Shown here one piece after another: positions 1 to 7,536 of a DNA stretch of 16,967 bases; within the stretch, counting starts at the first letter, position 1; each line of letters begins with the position of its first letter. The notes under the pieces are model-generated. The model was not told the DNA's origin, did not search any database, and saw only the letters and a list, made by a program, of their open reading frames with translations. Origin of the DNA: JAAYJT01 sp037446395 (GTDB lineage: Bacteria > Bacteroidota > Bacteroidia > Bacteroidales > JAAYJT01); assembly GCA_037446395.1 (NCBI GenBank), contig JBBIIP010000040.1, positions 1 through 16,967 of the forward strand, in the 5' to 3' direction. A program made the translations under genes and the position numbers.

Positions 1-2
1 TA

Positions 3-230
3 AAAATTGATGATGTTGTTGCGATTAAAATACTATTTTTACCTCAGCCTAGGTATTCATGGATATTGAAGTCAAAACTATTGGAAATTCATCTAAGATA
101 CGATAAATATTGGCATTATATCATGTTATCCGAAAATGTTATTTCCAAATTACTAACATATACTATTGCCTATCAGGCAATTAATCCTTTTTGTAATGAA
201 CAACGCTTTATAACCTTACAATGCCAATAA
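3..230 (+). CDS. possible 3' end of an unrecognised CDS, cut by the window edge
   Basis: One + strand frame is open from the window edge to a TAA at 228-230, about 75 codons. The other two forward frames carry stops near the edge (TAA at 1-3 and TGA soon after position 7), and the reverse frames are also broken early. Such a run is somewhat unlikely by chance in sequence this AT-rich. The reading frame gives a plausible polypeptide rich in Ile, Leu, Lys and Tyr, ending in ITLQCQ. Its stop lies 10 bases inside the following amidohydrolase gene, an overlap typical of translationally coupled genes. I recognise no family. It could still be a noncoding leader that happens to be open; the missing upstream sequence would settle this. 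Confidence 0.4.
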   Translation, partial: KIDDVVAIKILFLPQPRYSWILKSKLLEIHLRYDKYWHYIMLSENVISKLLTYTIAYQAINPFCNEQRFITLQCQ

Positions 231-1495
231 TTCTAATAAATTGCACATTCATCCATTGGGAAACACTCGAATTTCAAAACACACACATCCTCGTTGAAGA
301 AGGAGCAGATAACAGCATCAAACTTTTCGGTGATTTTGACAAAATACCCAAAATAAATGCGGGTCAAATTATTGACTGCAGTGGTAAATATGTTACAAAA
401 TCATTCGCAGTTGGCCATCACCACGTTTATTCGGCTTTGGCACGCGGCATGCCTGCGCCAAAGCGAAAACCCGAGAACTTCCGCGAAATTCTGCAGTATA
501 TCTGGTGGAATCTCGACAAAGCTCTCGATCGCGAAAGTATAGAAGCCAGTGCCCTTGCTACCGCTATGGCTTGTGCCAAATCTGGCGCCACCTTTGCCAT
601 TGATCACCACGCCTCGCCAAATTGCATCGAAGGTTCGTTGGAGGTCATAGCCAAGGCATTTGAAAAAGCTGGAGTCAGTCACCTGCTTTGCTACGAGGTG
701 ACCGACCGCGATGGGTTCGAAAAAGCAGATTTGGGTTTGCTTGAAAACGAATCTCATATGCAAAAGGCGCAGGGTTTGATCGGGCTGCACGCTTCTTTCA
801 CCGTGGGCGACAAAACCATGAAAAAGGCGGCACTGCTGGCTGAGAAATATCAAGCCGGGGTGCACATTCATGTGGCCGAAGATCTTTACGATCAGGATCA
901 CTGCCTTCAGAATTATCATCAACGGGTAATTCAAAGATTAAACAATTACGGATTTTTGAACTCATCAAAAACACTACTCATACATGGTTTGCATCTTGAT
1001 GATGTTGAGAGGAAAATTCTCAAAAACAGTAAAGCCTACCTGGTTCAGAACATGGAAAGCAACCTAAAAAACAAGGTAGGCTATTTTAATGGCAATGGAT
1101 TGGATCCATCGCGCATTATGCTTGGCACCGATGGCATGCACAGCAATATGTTGCAAAGTGCGAAAGCTGCCTTTTTTGCAGGTCAGAAATTTGACAATAT
1201 CAACTACCTGGCTGCATATCAACGGTTCAGAAACGTGCACAACTATCTAAAATTCAATGATTTTAAAGGTGACGGGGACAATAATCTTGTGGTGTTTGAT
1301 TACGACTCCCCTACCCCATTCTGTCAGGATAATTTCCCGGGGCATTTCATTTTCGGACTGGGATCAAATCATATTGAGCATGTCATAAGCAACGGACGGT
1401 TAATAGTAAGAAACAGGCACCTGCAAACCATAGATGAGCCAAGTGCCTTACAATACACCAGGGAGCAAGCCGAAAGATTGTGGAATAGACTTTAG
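221..1495 (+). CDS. SsnA-like amidohydrolase (metal-dependent aminohydrolase/chlorohydrolase family)
   Basis: This 424-residue cytoplasmic protein belongs to the amidohydrolase superfamily, which hydrolyses C-N bonds in purine- or pyrimidine-like and related substrates using a metal in a TIM barrel. Visible signatures are H66-H67-H68 after the first beta strand (satisfying HxH), IDHHASP at about 127-133, the metal-type histidines in VHIHVAEDLYD (H215, H217), H255 in LIHGLHL, and the catalytic-type Asp304 in LGTDGMHSN. IDHHASP, WWNLDKALD, TDRDG and HVAEDLYD closely recall Escherichia coli SsnA, a gene of the selenate/xanthine region. A C-terminal beta-sandwich segment (VVFDYDSPTP, ISNGRLIVRNR) fits the family. 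The ATG at 221 is used because the N-terminal beta strands begin there. None of SsnA's usual partner genes is visible, so the substrate is unknown and I do not assign the symbol. Confidence 0.86.
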   Translation: MPIILINCTFIHWETLEFQNTHILVEEGADNSIKLFGDFDKIPKINAGQIIDCSGKYVTKSFAVGHHHVYSALARGMPAPKRKPENFREILQYIWWNLDKALDRESIEASALATAMACAKSGATFAIDHHASPNCIEGSLEVIAKAFEKAGVSHLLCYEVTDRDGFEKADLGLLENESHMQKAQGLIGLHASFTVGDKTMKKAALLAEKYQAGVHIHVAEDLYDQDHCLQNYHQRVIQRLNNYGFLNSSKTLLIHGLHLDDVERKILKNSKAYLVQNMESNLKNKVGYFNGNGLDPSRIMLGTDGMHSNMLQSAKAAFFAGQKFDNINYLAAYQRFRNVHNYLKFNDFKGDGDNNLVVFDYDSPTPFCQDNFPGHFIFGLGSNHIEHVISNGRLIVRNRHLQTIDEPSALQYTREQAERLWNRL

Positions 1496-1550
1496 CGGTT
1501 TATTCCAACCAACTTCAAATCCAGATGTCCCCCATTTCAGGACCAAGTCT

Positions 1551-1558
1551 TATCTTTG
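1551..1558 (+). promoter_or_regulatory. putative Bacteroidota -7 element (TAnnTTTG) upstream of the DUF2891 gene
   Basis: TATCTTTG matches the TAnnTTTG -7 consensus of Bacteroidota housekeeping promoters exactly. It lies between the amidohydrolase stop and the ATG at 1608, leaving a leader of about 40-45 bases. No clear TTG-type -33 element sits at the expected distance, so the call rests on one element and its position. Confidence 0.4.
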
Positions 1559-1607
1559 GCAAAAATATGTACATCAAAGCTGCTTCATAAGTCATAAAAC
1601 ATTTAAG

Positions 1608-2687
1608 ATGAGAAAGATAACAATCTTAATACTTTTCTTTGGTTTTTTGCCTGTACTGGTTTCACAACCTGCTGAAAGTCAAATCAGGCTTGATCCTCCG
1701 CTGGCTTCGCATTTTGCAAAACTCGCCCTAAAATGCATCAAACAGGAATACCCAAATAAACCTGGCCAGGTTTTTGGCAGCGATGCCGATCTCAAACCAC
1801 CACGTGAAATCAGGCCTGCCTTTTATGGATGCTTCGACTGGCATTCTGCCGTGCATGGACATTGGATGCTGGTGAGGCTGATGAAAGATTTTCCTGGTTT
1901 GACTGAAGAGAAAGAAATCCGACAGGTAATTGCAAGCCATCTCACACCAGAAAACATACAGACCGAAGTCAAATTCTTTCTCGACAGCAACAATACCTCA
2001 TTCGAACGCATGTATGGTTGGGCATGGCTGCTGAAACTATCGGAAGAGCTGTATACCTGGAGCGACCCCCAGGCGAAGCAGTGGAGCGCGGCACTCAAAC
2101 CACTCAGCGATTTGCTCGTAAAACGCTATCTCGAATTCCTGCCAAAACTCAATTACCCGATCCGGGTTGGCGAACATACCAACACGGCATTCGGGCTGGC
2201 ATTCGCATGGGATTATGCAAACACTAAGGGACAAATCGAGCTAAAGCAGTTAATTGAAAAAAGAGTCAGGGATTATTATTTACACGATAAAAATTGCCCT
2301 GCTGAATGGGAACCCGGGGGCTATGATTTCTTTTCGCCCTGCCTGATGGAGGCCGACCTGATGGGTCGCATTCTGCCAGCCAAAGATTTTCAAGCCTGGC
2401 TAAAAAATTTTCTACCGGGTATCCTGGCAGGAAATCATAAATTGCTGCTCAACCCTGGAATTGTCAGCGACCGAACCGATGGCAAACTGGTTCATCTCGA
2501 TGGGCTGAATTTCAACCGGGCATGGTGTCTGTATCGGCTCGCACACTTGGTTCCTAAACACAAAGCCACGCTTTTTACTGCTGCCGACAGGCACATGAGG
2601 GCTTCGCTTCCGAATATTGCCAGTGGTGACTATTCAGGTGAACACTGGCTTGCTTCATTTGCCGTTTATGCATTGATTCAACGATAA
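1608..2687 (+). CDS. exported DUF2891 family protein
   Basis: The protein has 359 residues when started at the ATG at 1608. That start yields a textbook signal peptide (MRK followed by a hydrophobic stretch to about residue 19, cleavage likely near 19-24). A longer in-frame start at 1434 would overlap the preceding gene, add a non-secretory leader and run across the putative promoter, so it is rejected. Family signatures of DUF2891 are visible: FYGCFDWHSAVHGHW at 72-86, FERMYGWAWLLKL at 132-144, and later GEHTNTAFG, YDFFSPCLMEADLM and HLDGLNFNRAW. The many conserved aromatic, His and Asp residues and the helical character suggest a toroid-like enzyme, but no reaction is established that I know of. 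Only 20 bases separate it from the exported dipeptidase gene, so they are probably co-transcribed and may act on the same periplasmic or extracellular material. Family call firm, function unknown. Confidence 0.85.
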   Translation: MRKITILILFFGFLPVLVSQPAESQIRLDPPLASHFAKLALKCIKQEYPNKPGQVFGSDADLKPPREIRPAFYGCFDWHSAVHGHWMLVRLMKDFPGLTEEKEIRQVIASHLTPENIQTEVKFFLDSNNTSFERMYGWAWLLKLSEELYTWSDPQAKQWSAALKPLSDLLVKRYLEFLPKLNYPIRVGEHTNTAFGLAFAWDYANTKGQIELKQLIEKRVRDYYLHDKNCPAEWEPGGYDFFSPCLMEADLMGRILPAKDFQAWLKNFLPGILAGNHKLLLNPGIVSDRTDGKLVHLDGLNFNRAWCLYRLAHLVPKHKATLFTAADRHMRASLPNIASGDYSGEHWLASFAVYALIQR

Positions 2688-2707
2688 ATTCCAATTAAAC
2701 TATTCTT

Positions 2708-4438
2708 ATGAATTACAAAAAAACATTTCTACTCCTTGTATTTGCGGCGCTTTCATCCGCAAGTTTTCCTTGCACCAATATTATTGTCACCAAAGGTGCA
2801 TCCATTGACGGTTCCGTTATGATTACATACGCCGCAGATTCTCACATACGCTATGGTGAACTGTATTTCAGACAGGGAGGCAAACACAGTGCCGGTGCCA
2901 CTGTAAAGCTCTACGATCGGGGCACAGCCAAATTTCTGGGTGAAGTGCCGCAGATAGCCGAAACATATACCACCATTGGTTTTATGAACGAGCACCAGGT
3001 TGCCATTGGCGAAACCACTTTTGGTGGCCGCAGTGAATTGATAGATACAACAGGTATGGTTGATTATGGCAGCCTGATGTTTCTTTCGATGCAACGCAGC
3101 AAAACAGCCCGCGAAGCCATCGTTTGGATTGCCCGGCTGGTAGATGAATATGGCTATTATAGCAGCGGCGAAACCTTTTCCATTTCCGATAAAAACGAAG
3201 CCTGGATCATGGAAATCATTGGCAAGGGAATGGATTTGTATAAAGACACGAGTGGTAAATTGCTCAACCGAAATAAAGGAGCAGTGTGGGTTGCCATACG
3301 CATACCCGATGGTTATGTGAGTGCCCATGCAAACCATGCACGAATCACAACCTTTCCTTTATCAGACGGGAAAAAATCACTCAGCAGTAAAGAACTCGAT
3401 AAAATATTTAATCCATCGGTCGAAGTTGTGTATGCCCATGACGCCATCGAATTTGCGCGCAGCAAAGGATTTTTTAAAGGGAAAAACGAGGAATTCAGTT
3501 TCAGCGATGTGTATGCACCCATTGATTTTGGTGCGATGCGTTTTTGTGAAGCAAGGGTATGGTCTTTTTTCAAGGATGTAAATGAAGGAATGCAACAGCA
3601 TCTTGATTATGCACTGGGGAAAAACCCTTCAAACCGAATGCCTCTGTATATAAAACCCAATCGCAAATTGAGTGAAAAAGACCTTCAGCAGTTTATGCGG
3701 GATCACCATAACGGAACCGTAATGGACCTGCACAATGACATCGGTGCCGGGCCTCACCACTTGCCTTATCGCTGGCGCCCTCTTAACTGGAAAGTGGACG
3801 GCAAGACTTATTTTCACGAACGCTCAAATGCGACCCAGCAAACAGGTTTTTCTTATGTGGCTCAATCAAGATCATGGCTGCCCGATCCGATAGGTGGCAT
3901 TTTTTGGTTCGGAGTTGATGACGCCAACACAACAGTTTATATCCCCATGTATTGCGGAATGACCCGTGTTCCCGAAACTTTTGCCGAAGGCAACGGCGAT
4001 ATGCTTACTTATTCAGAGACATCAGCCTTTTGGGCTTTTAACCGTGTGTCGAACTTCGCATACCTACGATACGACCTAATGATTCGGGATATAAAGAAAC
4101 TTCAACAGGAGCTCGAAAACCGGTTCATCGCATCTACACCCGCCATTGACAAGGCAGCGTTGGTATTGCACGAACTGAACCCTGTGTTGTCGCGCAGTTT
4201 TCTGACTGACTATTCGGTAGATGCAGGCAACATGGTAGTAAAGCGTTGGAAAGAACTTTTTAATTTCCTATTGGTAAAATATATGGACGGTAACGAAAAG
4301 CAGGAAAAAGACGGAAAATTTCTCCGTAATCCTCACGGGTACCCCATGCCGCCCCGTCATCCGGGCTATCCGGAATGGTGGCTAAGGAAGATTGTGGAGG
4401 AAACAGGAACCAGGTTTGAGTACATCGAAACTAAATAG
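2708..4438 (+). CDS. exported C69 family dipeptidase (PepD-type Ntn hydrolase)
   Basis: This 576-residue protein has a signal peptide (MNYKK, hydrophobic core, cleavage near S19-P21). Cys22 falls immediately after the predicted cleavage site and starts the conserved CTNIIVTKGASIDGSVM block. In C69 peptidases this cysteine becomes the N-terminal nucleophile after maturation. Downstream the family block YAADSH (about 42-47) and GETTFGG are visible, as is FSFSDVYAPIDFGAMRFCEARVW in the middle third. The product should be a periplasmic or surface dipeptidase releasing amino acids from short peptides. Length is within the range of the longer secreted Bacteroidota members. It follows the DUF2891 gene by 20 bases with no promoter match between them, suggesting a two-gene transcript. 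No frameshift or missing key residue was seen. Confidence 0.9.
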   Translation: MNYKKTFLLLVFAALSSASFPCTNIIVTKGASIDGSVMITYAADSHIRYGELYFRQGGKHSAGATVKLYDRGTAKFLGEVPQIAETYTTIGFMNEHQVAIGETTFGGRSELIDTTGMVDYGSLMFLSMQRSKTAREAIVWIARLVDEYGYYSSGETFSISDKNEAWIMEIIGKGMDLYKDTSGKLLNRNKGAVWVAIRIPDGYVSAHANHARITTFPLSDGKKSLSSKELDKIFNPSVEVVYAHDAIEFARSKGFFKGKNEEFSFSDVYAPIDFGAMRFCEARVWSFFKDVNEGMQQHLDYALGKNPSNRMPLYIKPNRKLSEKDLQQFMRDHHNGTVMDLHNDIGAGPHHLPYRWRPLNWKVDGKTYFHERSNATQQTGFSYVAQSRSWLPDPIGGIFWFGVDDANTTVYIPMYCGMTRVPETFAEGNGDMLTYSETSAFWAFNRVSNFAYLRYDLMIRDIKKLQQELENRFIASTPAIDKAALVLHELNPVLSRSFLTDYSVDAGNMVVKRWKELFNFLLVKYMDGNEKQEKDGKFLRNPHGYPMPPRHPGYPEWWLRKIVEETGTRFEYIETK

Positions 4439-4569
4439 CAGCGTGTTATTCAATGTCATTTTCGTGAAAACATGGCATCAGAACAAACTTAACGAGGCAG
4501 AAAATGTTTATTTCCAAAATTTTTCTTAGACAGCCGGAATAGCAGTTTCAGCAAGAAAATTTATCCACC

Positions 4570-5481
4570 ATGCCCAAAAGGATTATTTTATCTTGGACAC
4601 TCATTATTCTTGTATTTCAGGTTAAAGGCCAATCCCATATGTTTTCAGGATATCCTGATAGCGTTATAAATAAACGTATTTACACTGTGATAGCCACTGA
4701 AACTGCACTTTTAGCGGGTGGGTTGTATTTTTTAGGTAATATCTGGTATAAAGACCGTGCGCGTATGCCTTTCCATTTCGACAACGACATAAAAGGGCAT
4801 TTGCAAATGGATAAATTCGGACATGCGTATTCGGCCTATCACGAAAGCCGGCTTGGATACCAGGCATTGCGTTGGGCTGGGGTCAACAAAAAGAAAGCGC
4901 TGATTTATGGTGGGCCTCTTGGCATCATGCTGCAAGCCCCTATAGAGATATTTGATGGAGTGTATGACGGGCAGGGATTTTCTGCTTATGACTTCGTTGC
5001 CAACACCTTTGGCAGTGTATTTTTCATGTTGCAACAGGGGTTTCTCGAGGAGCAGGTTGTGCTGATGAAGTTTTCCTATTCACCCAGCATATATCCGACT
5101 CATTATGATAAACTGGGAGAAACTCACACCGAACGTTTCTTTCTTGATTACAATGCACACACCTATTGGTTTTCGGGCAATATCAGGAAAGTTTCCGGGT
5201 TATCTTTTGTGCCATCGTGGCTGAACCTGGCCATCGGGTATAGCGGTGAAGGAATGTTGGGCGAATATGAAAATGCAACTTTTCATGAAGGAAAACCTCT
5301 TCCGTATTTTCAACGCTATCGCCAGTTTTTGTTCTCGCTGGACGTGGATTTTTCTAGAATTCGCACCCGAAGCAAAGCGCTACGAACTATATTCCAATCT
5401 CTGAATATGTTTAAAATTCCTTTTCCGGCCATTGAATTTAATACCACAGGTAAAACATTATTTCATCCCATCTATTTTTAA
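4570..5481 (+). CDS. DUF2279 family envelope protein
   Basis: This 303-residue protein has an N-terminal hydrophobic export signal (residues about 4-19, followed by GQS, a typical Bacteroidota signal-peptidase I end). A further hydrophobic stretch lies at about 42-56. The DUF2279 signature is clear: WYKD at 59-62, FHFDND...HLQMDKFGHAYSAY at 68-90, and EIFDG...GFSAYDFVANTFG at about 126-148. The conserved Asp/His/Tyr residues in these blocks and the glycine-containing helices suggest a membrane-associated fold related to YfiM-type proteins. The biochemical role is not established. The C-terminal third is rich in aromatic residues and predicted strands. It is 131 bases downstream of the dipeptidase stop, with no recognisable promoter or terminator, so its transcription unit is uncertain. 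Confidence 0.8.
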   Translation: MPKRIILSWTLIILVFQVKGQSHMFSGYPDSVINKRIYTVIATETALLAGGLYFLGNIWYKDRARMPFHFDNDIKGHLQMDKFGHAYSAYHESRLGYQALRWAGVNKKKALIYGGPLGIMLQAPIEIFDGVYDGQGFSAYDFVANTFGSVFFMLQQGFLEEQVVLMKFSYSPSIYPTHYDKLGETHTERFFLDYNAHTYWFSGNIRKVSGLSFVPSWLNLAIGYSGEGMLGEYENATFHEGKPLPYFQRYRQFLFSLDVDFSRIRTRSKALRTIFQSLNMFKIPFPAIEFNTTGKTLFHPIYF

Positions 5482-5615
5482 TGCTGCGTAATCACCCCCA
5501 CACAATTGAAAGCAATCAACTTCTTAAGCAAAAACCATCTTTACTCTTCCAGATTTTCAGAGCGATCCAAAAATAATTAGTGAATCAAATAAACTTTTAG
5601 CCTTTTCCTGCATCC

Positions 5616-5623
5616 TACCTTTG
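5616..5623 (+). promoter_or_regulatory. putative -7 element (TAnnTTTG) of the lipoprotein/ECF sigma operon
   Basis: TACCTTTG matches TAnnTTTG exactly and lies 19 bases before the ATG at 5643, which predicts a very short leader of roughly 13 bases. A T-rich patch at about 5595-5598 is near the expected -33 position but is not a clean TTG. It is the only promoter-like element seen ahead of the four-gene run 5643-7998. Confidence 0.5.
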
Positions 5624-5642
5624 TAACCAAAAAACAATACCT

Positions 5643-6479
5643 ATGAAAACAATGTTCAAAACACTGGTTGGCATCCTTGCGGTCATTACAACATTGGCCT
5701 ATGTTTCTTGCCAAAAAGAAAACGAAGAAACAATCCTGACAAACGACACACAAGATTATGCGCTTGCCGAACGATTTTTCGACGATTTAAAAGATATTTC
5801 CGAGCAATCGGTTGACGTGACCTCTGCCATAAACCCTGTGGTTATCTCAGCAGAAAGCACCCCCATGCTCGGCAATTGCGTTACCATTACGCATGACTCT
5901 CTCAGTAATCCCAGGCGTATAATCGTTGACTATGGCACAGTAAACTGCCTCTGCCGCGATGGCAGGTTACGCCGTGGGCAAATAATCATTACTTATACCG
6001 GTCGCTACATTCAGCCGGGAACCGTAATAACACACACCTTTAACAACTATTTTGTTAACGATAACCATGTGCAAGGCACTAAGGTAGTCACAAACAAAGG
6101 CCTAAACTCAAGCAACAATATGTGGTGGACAATGGTTGATTCCGGAACCATCACCAAAACCAACGGAGCTGTGATTACTTTTAGCGCTAATCGCCAGAGG
6201 GAATGGATTGCCGGAATGTTGACCCCGCGCAGGCATATTGACGATGTTTTCCTGATCAGGGGCTCCTCATCAACCACCAGACCCGATGGAAGGGTTTTTA
6301 CTGTCGAGATTACCAATGATTTACGCAAAGAATTGTCATGCCGTTGGTTTGTTAGCGGAACGGTAGAAATGACCCCGGCAAACCGTCCAAAAAGAATACT
6401 CGACTACGGAAACGGAACCTGCGACAATATTGCAACTGTTACCGTGAATGGTGTTACACGTACAATTGAACTACCCTAA
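5643..6479 (+). CDS. lipoprotein of unknown function, first gene of an ECF sigma operon
   Basis: This 278-residue protein has a lipoprotein signal peptide: MKTMFK, a hydrophobic core, then AYVSC with the lipidated cysteine at residue 23. The following QKENEE has acidic residues, a pattern seen in exported Bacteroidota lipoproteins. The mature part is predicted mostly beta. Cysteines occur at 79, 102, 104, 233 and 260. A short motif appears twice: PRRIIVDYGTVNC (90-102) and PKRILDYGNGTC (249-260), each a basic-hydrophobic-DYG-Cys pattern, suggesting two related beta modules. Similar DYG-containing lipoproteins occur in Bacteroidota, but I know of no assigned function. Only 15 bases separate its stop from the sigma factor start, so it is probably co-transcribed with the ECF unit. 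It may be a sensor, a regulator, or a target that the sigma factor autoregulates. Confidence 0.8.
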   Translation: MKTMFKTLVGILAVITTLAYVSCQKENEETILTNDTQDYALAERFFDDLKDISEQSVDVTSAINPVVISAESTPMLGNCVTITHDSLSNPRRIIVDYGTVNCLCRDGRLRRGQIIITYTGRYIQPGTVITHTFNNYFVNDNHVQGTKVVTNKGLNSSNNMWWTMVDSGTITKTNGAVITFSANRQREWIAGMLTPRRHIDDVFLIRGSSSTTRPDGRVFTVEITNDLRKELSCRWFVSGTVEMTPANRPKRILDYGNGTCDNIATVTVNGVTRTIELP

Positions 6480-6494
6480 CCGGAAAAGTGTCTT

Positions 6495-7052
6495 GTGATT
6501 GAAAAGTTCCTTGAAGAGGAATTGTTGAAAAAAATAGCCAGCCCCGAAACACGCGAATATGGGTTTAGGCAATTGGTTGAAAAATATCAACACAGGCTTT
6601 ATGCCCATATTCGCCGAATAACCGGAAATCATGAAGACACGGATGATGCGTTACAAGAGACATTCATTAAAGCCTGGTCGAAGATAGGAACTTACCGCCA
6701 CGAAGCACCGCTCTATAATTGGCTGATAACTATTGCTACCAACGAAGCCCTTATCAATATCCGAAAAAACAAAATGCGCTCATTGTTTTCTATTGATGTC
6801 AGGAAATTTGATGAAAACAAAATGCCTGTTCAAATGACAACCCCGGGTGCCGGCGAAATTGAAAAAAAACTGAATCAAGCGATGAACGCACTTGGAACGA
6901 AACAAAAAATCATTTTTAGCATGCGGTACTTTGAGGAGATTCCTTATCATGAAATTGCTCAAATACTCAACAAATCTGAAGGAACAATCAAAGCCACCTA
7001 CCACCAGGCTTTTATTAAAATTAAAAACCATTTAGAAAATTCTGCACAATAA
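6495..7052 (+). CDS. ECF-type RNA polymerase sigma factor
   Basis: This 185-residue sigma-70 family protein has only regions 2 and 4, the hallmark of extracytoplasmic function sigma factors. Region 2 spans about 26-92 and includes DTDDALQETFIKAW (49-61), the core-binding and -10-recognition segment. Region 4 spans about 128-182, with a helix-turn-helix in YHEIAQILNKSEGTIKATYH (about 151-170) for -35 recognition. The start is GTG at 6495. The preceding in-frame stop is the lipoprotein's own TAA at 6477-6479, and no ATG lies between it and region 2. A purine-rich GGAAAAG sits 6-12 bases upstream. It is followed after 4 bases by a one-pass membrane protein and then by a periplasmic sensor, the usual layout of an ECF signalling unit. 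Family call very secure; the regulon is not visible. Confidence 0.95.
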   Translation: MIEKFLEEELLKKIASPETREYGFRQLVEKYQHRLYAHIRRITGNHEDTDDALQETFIKAWSKIGTYRHEAPLYNWLITIATNEALINIRKNKMRSLFSIDVRKFDENKMPVQMTTPGAGEIEKKLNQAMNALGTKQKIIFSMRYFEEIPYHEIAQILNKSEGTIKATYHQAFIKIKNHLENSAQ

Positions 7053-7056
7053 ATCT

Positions 7057-7533
7057 ATGCAAGAAAAAAAACAAATTCCGGAATTGGAACACTTGCGTGA
7101 ACTCAAACACGGTGCACCTGATGGCTACTTCGAAAAATTGCCCGATCAGATCATGCATCGGATTAACAAACCAGAGCAGGCCACAAAACCACTTGTTCAA
7201 CGCAAGTTTATGCAATGGGTTGCTGCTGCTGCAATCTTTGCCGGAATAGGATTGCTCGTTGCTGTTCTGCTGGTCAAACCAGAAAACAGACTCCCTGTAA
7301 TGACAATCAACGCCCTGGCCGCCTATTCCGACATATCGAGTACTTTTGAAGAATGGATCAACGAAATTGATTGGGAACAAGACGGTTATGAATCGCTTGG
7401 CCAAGATCTTTGGGCGTTGAATACAGGATATGCAGGAAATAAAACCGGAAATTCGGAAGGGTTCTTCACCAAAAACGAAGTAATTGAGTACCTTTTCGAC
7501 AATGGATCTGATCAAATATTTCTAAATCTTTAA
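7057..7533 (+). CDS. single-pass membrane protein, candidate anti-sigma factor
   Basis: This 158-residue protein has a hydrophilic N-terminal region of about 50 residues, one transmembrane helix at about 51-73 (Ala/Ile/Leu/Val-rich), and an acidic C-terminal region of about 85 residues. This suggests a cytoplasmic N-terminus and a periplasmic C-terminus. The N-terminal stretch PDGYFEKLPDQIMHRI (21-36) is of a type often seen at the start of Bacteroidota proteins encoded directly after ECF sigma factors. The zinc anti-sigma motif HxxxCxxC is absent, and the protein contains no cysteine at all. The anti-sigma role is inferred from gene order (4 bases after sigma, 3 bases before the sensor) and topology rather than from a recognised domain. 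The short C-terminal region may bind the next gene's product. Confidence 0.7.
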   Translation: MQEKKQIPELEHLRELKHGAPDGYFEKLPDQIMHRINKPEQATKPLVQRKFMQWVAAAAIFAGIGLLVAVLLVKPENRLPVMTINALAAYSDISSTFEEWINEIDWEQDGYESLGQDLWALNTGYAGNKTGNSEGFFTKNEVIEYLFDNGSDQIFLNL

Positions 7534-7536
7534 AAT

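Noticed and set aside
401..934. Long reverse-strand open frame opposite the SsnA-like gene.
   Set aside because: It is the shadow of a strongly conserved forward gene and has no family resemblance.
1434..1607. Longer start for the DUF2891 protein at 1434.
   Set aside because: It overlaps the amidohydrolase gene, hides the signal peptide and spans the TATCTTTG promoter match; 1608 is better.
2753..3337. Reverse-strand open frame of 194 codons opposite the dipeptidase gene.
   Set aside because: It lies entirely within a well-supported C69 peptidase and shows no recognisable domain.
4439..4569. 131-base gap between the dipeptidase and DUF2279 genes examined for promoter or terminator.
   Set aside because: Only a 4-5 base hairpin (TTTTCGTGAAAA) and no TAnnTTTG match were found; nothing firm to annotate.
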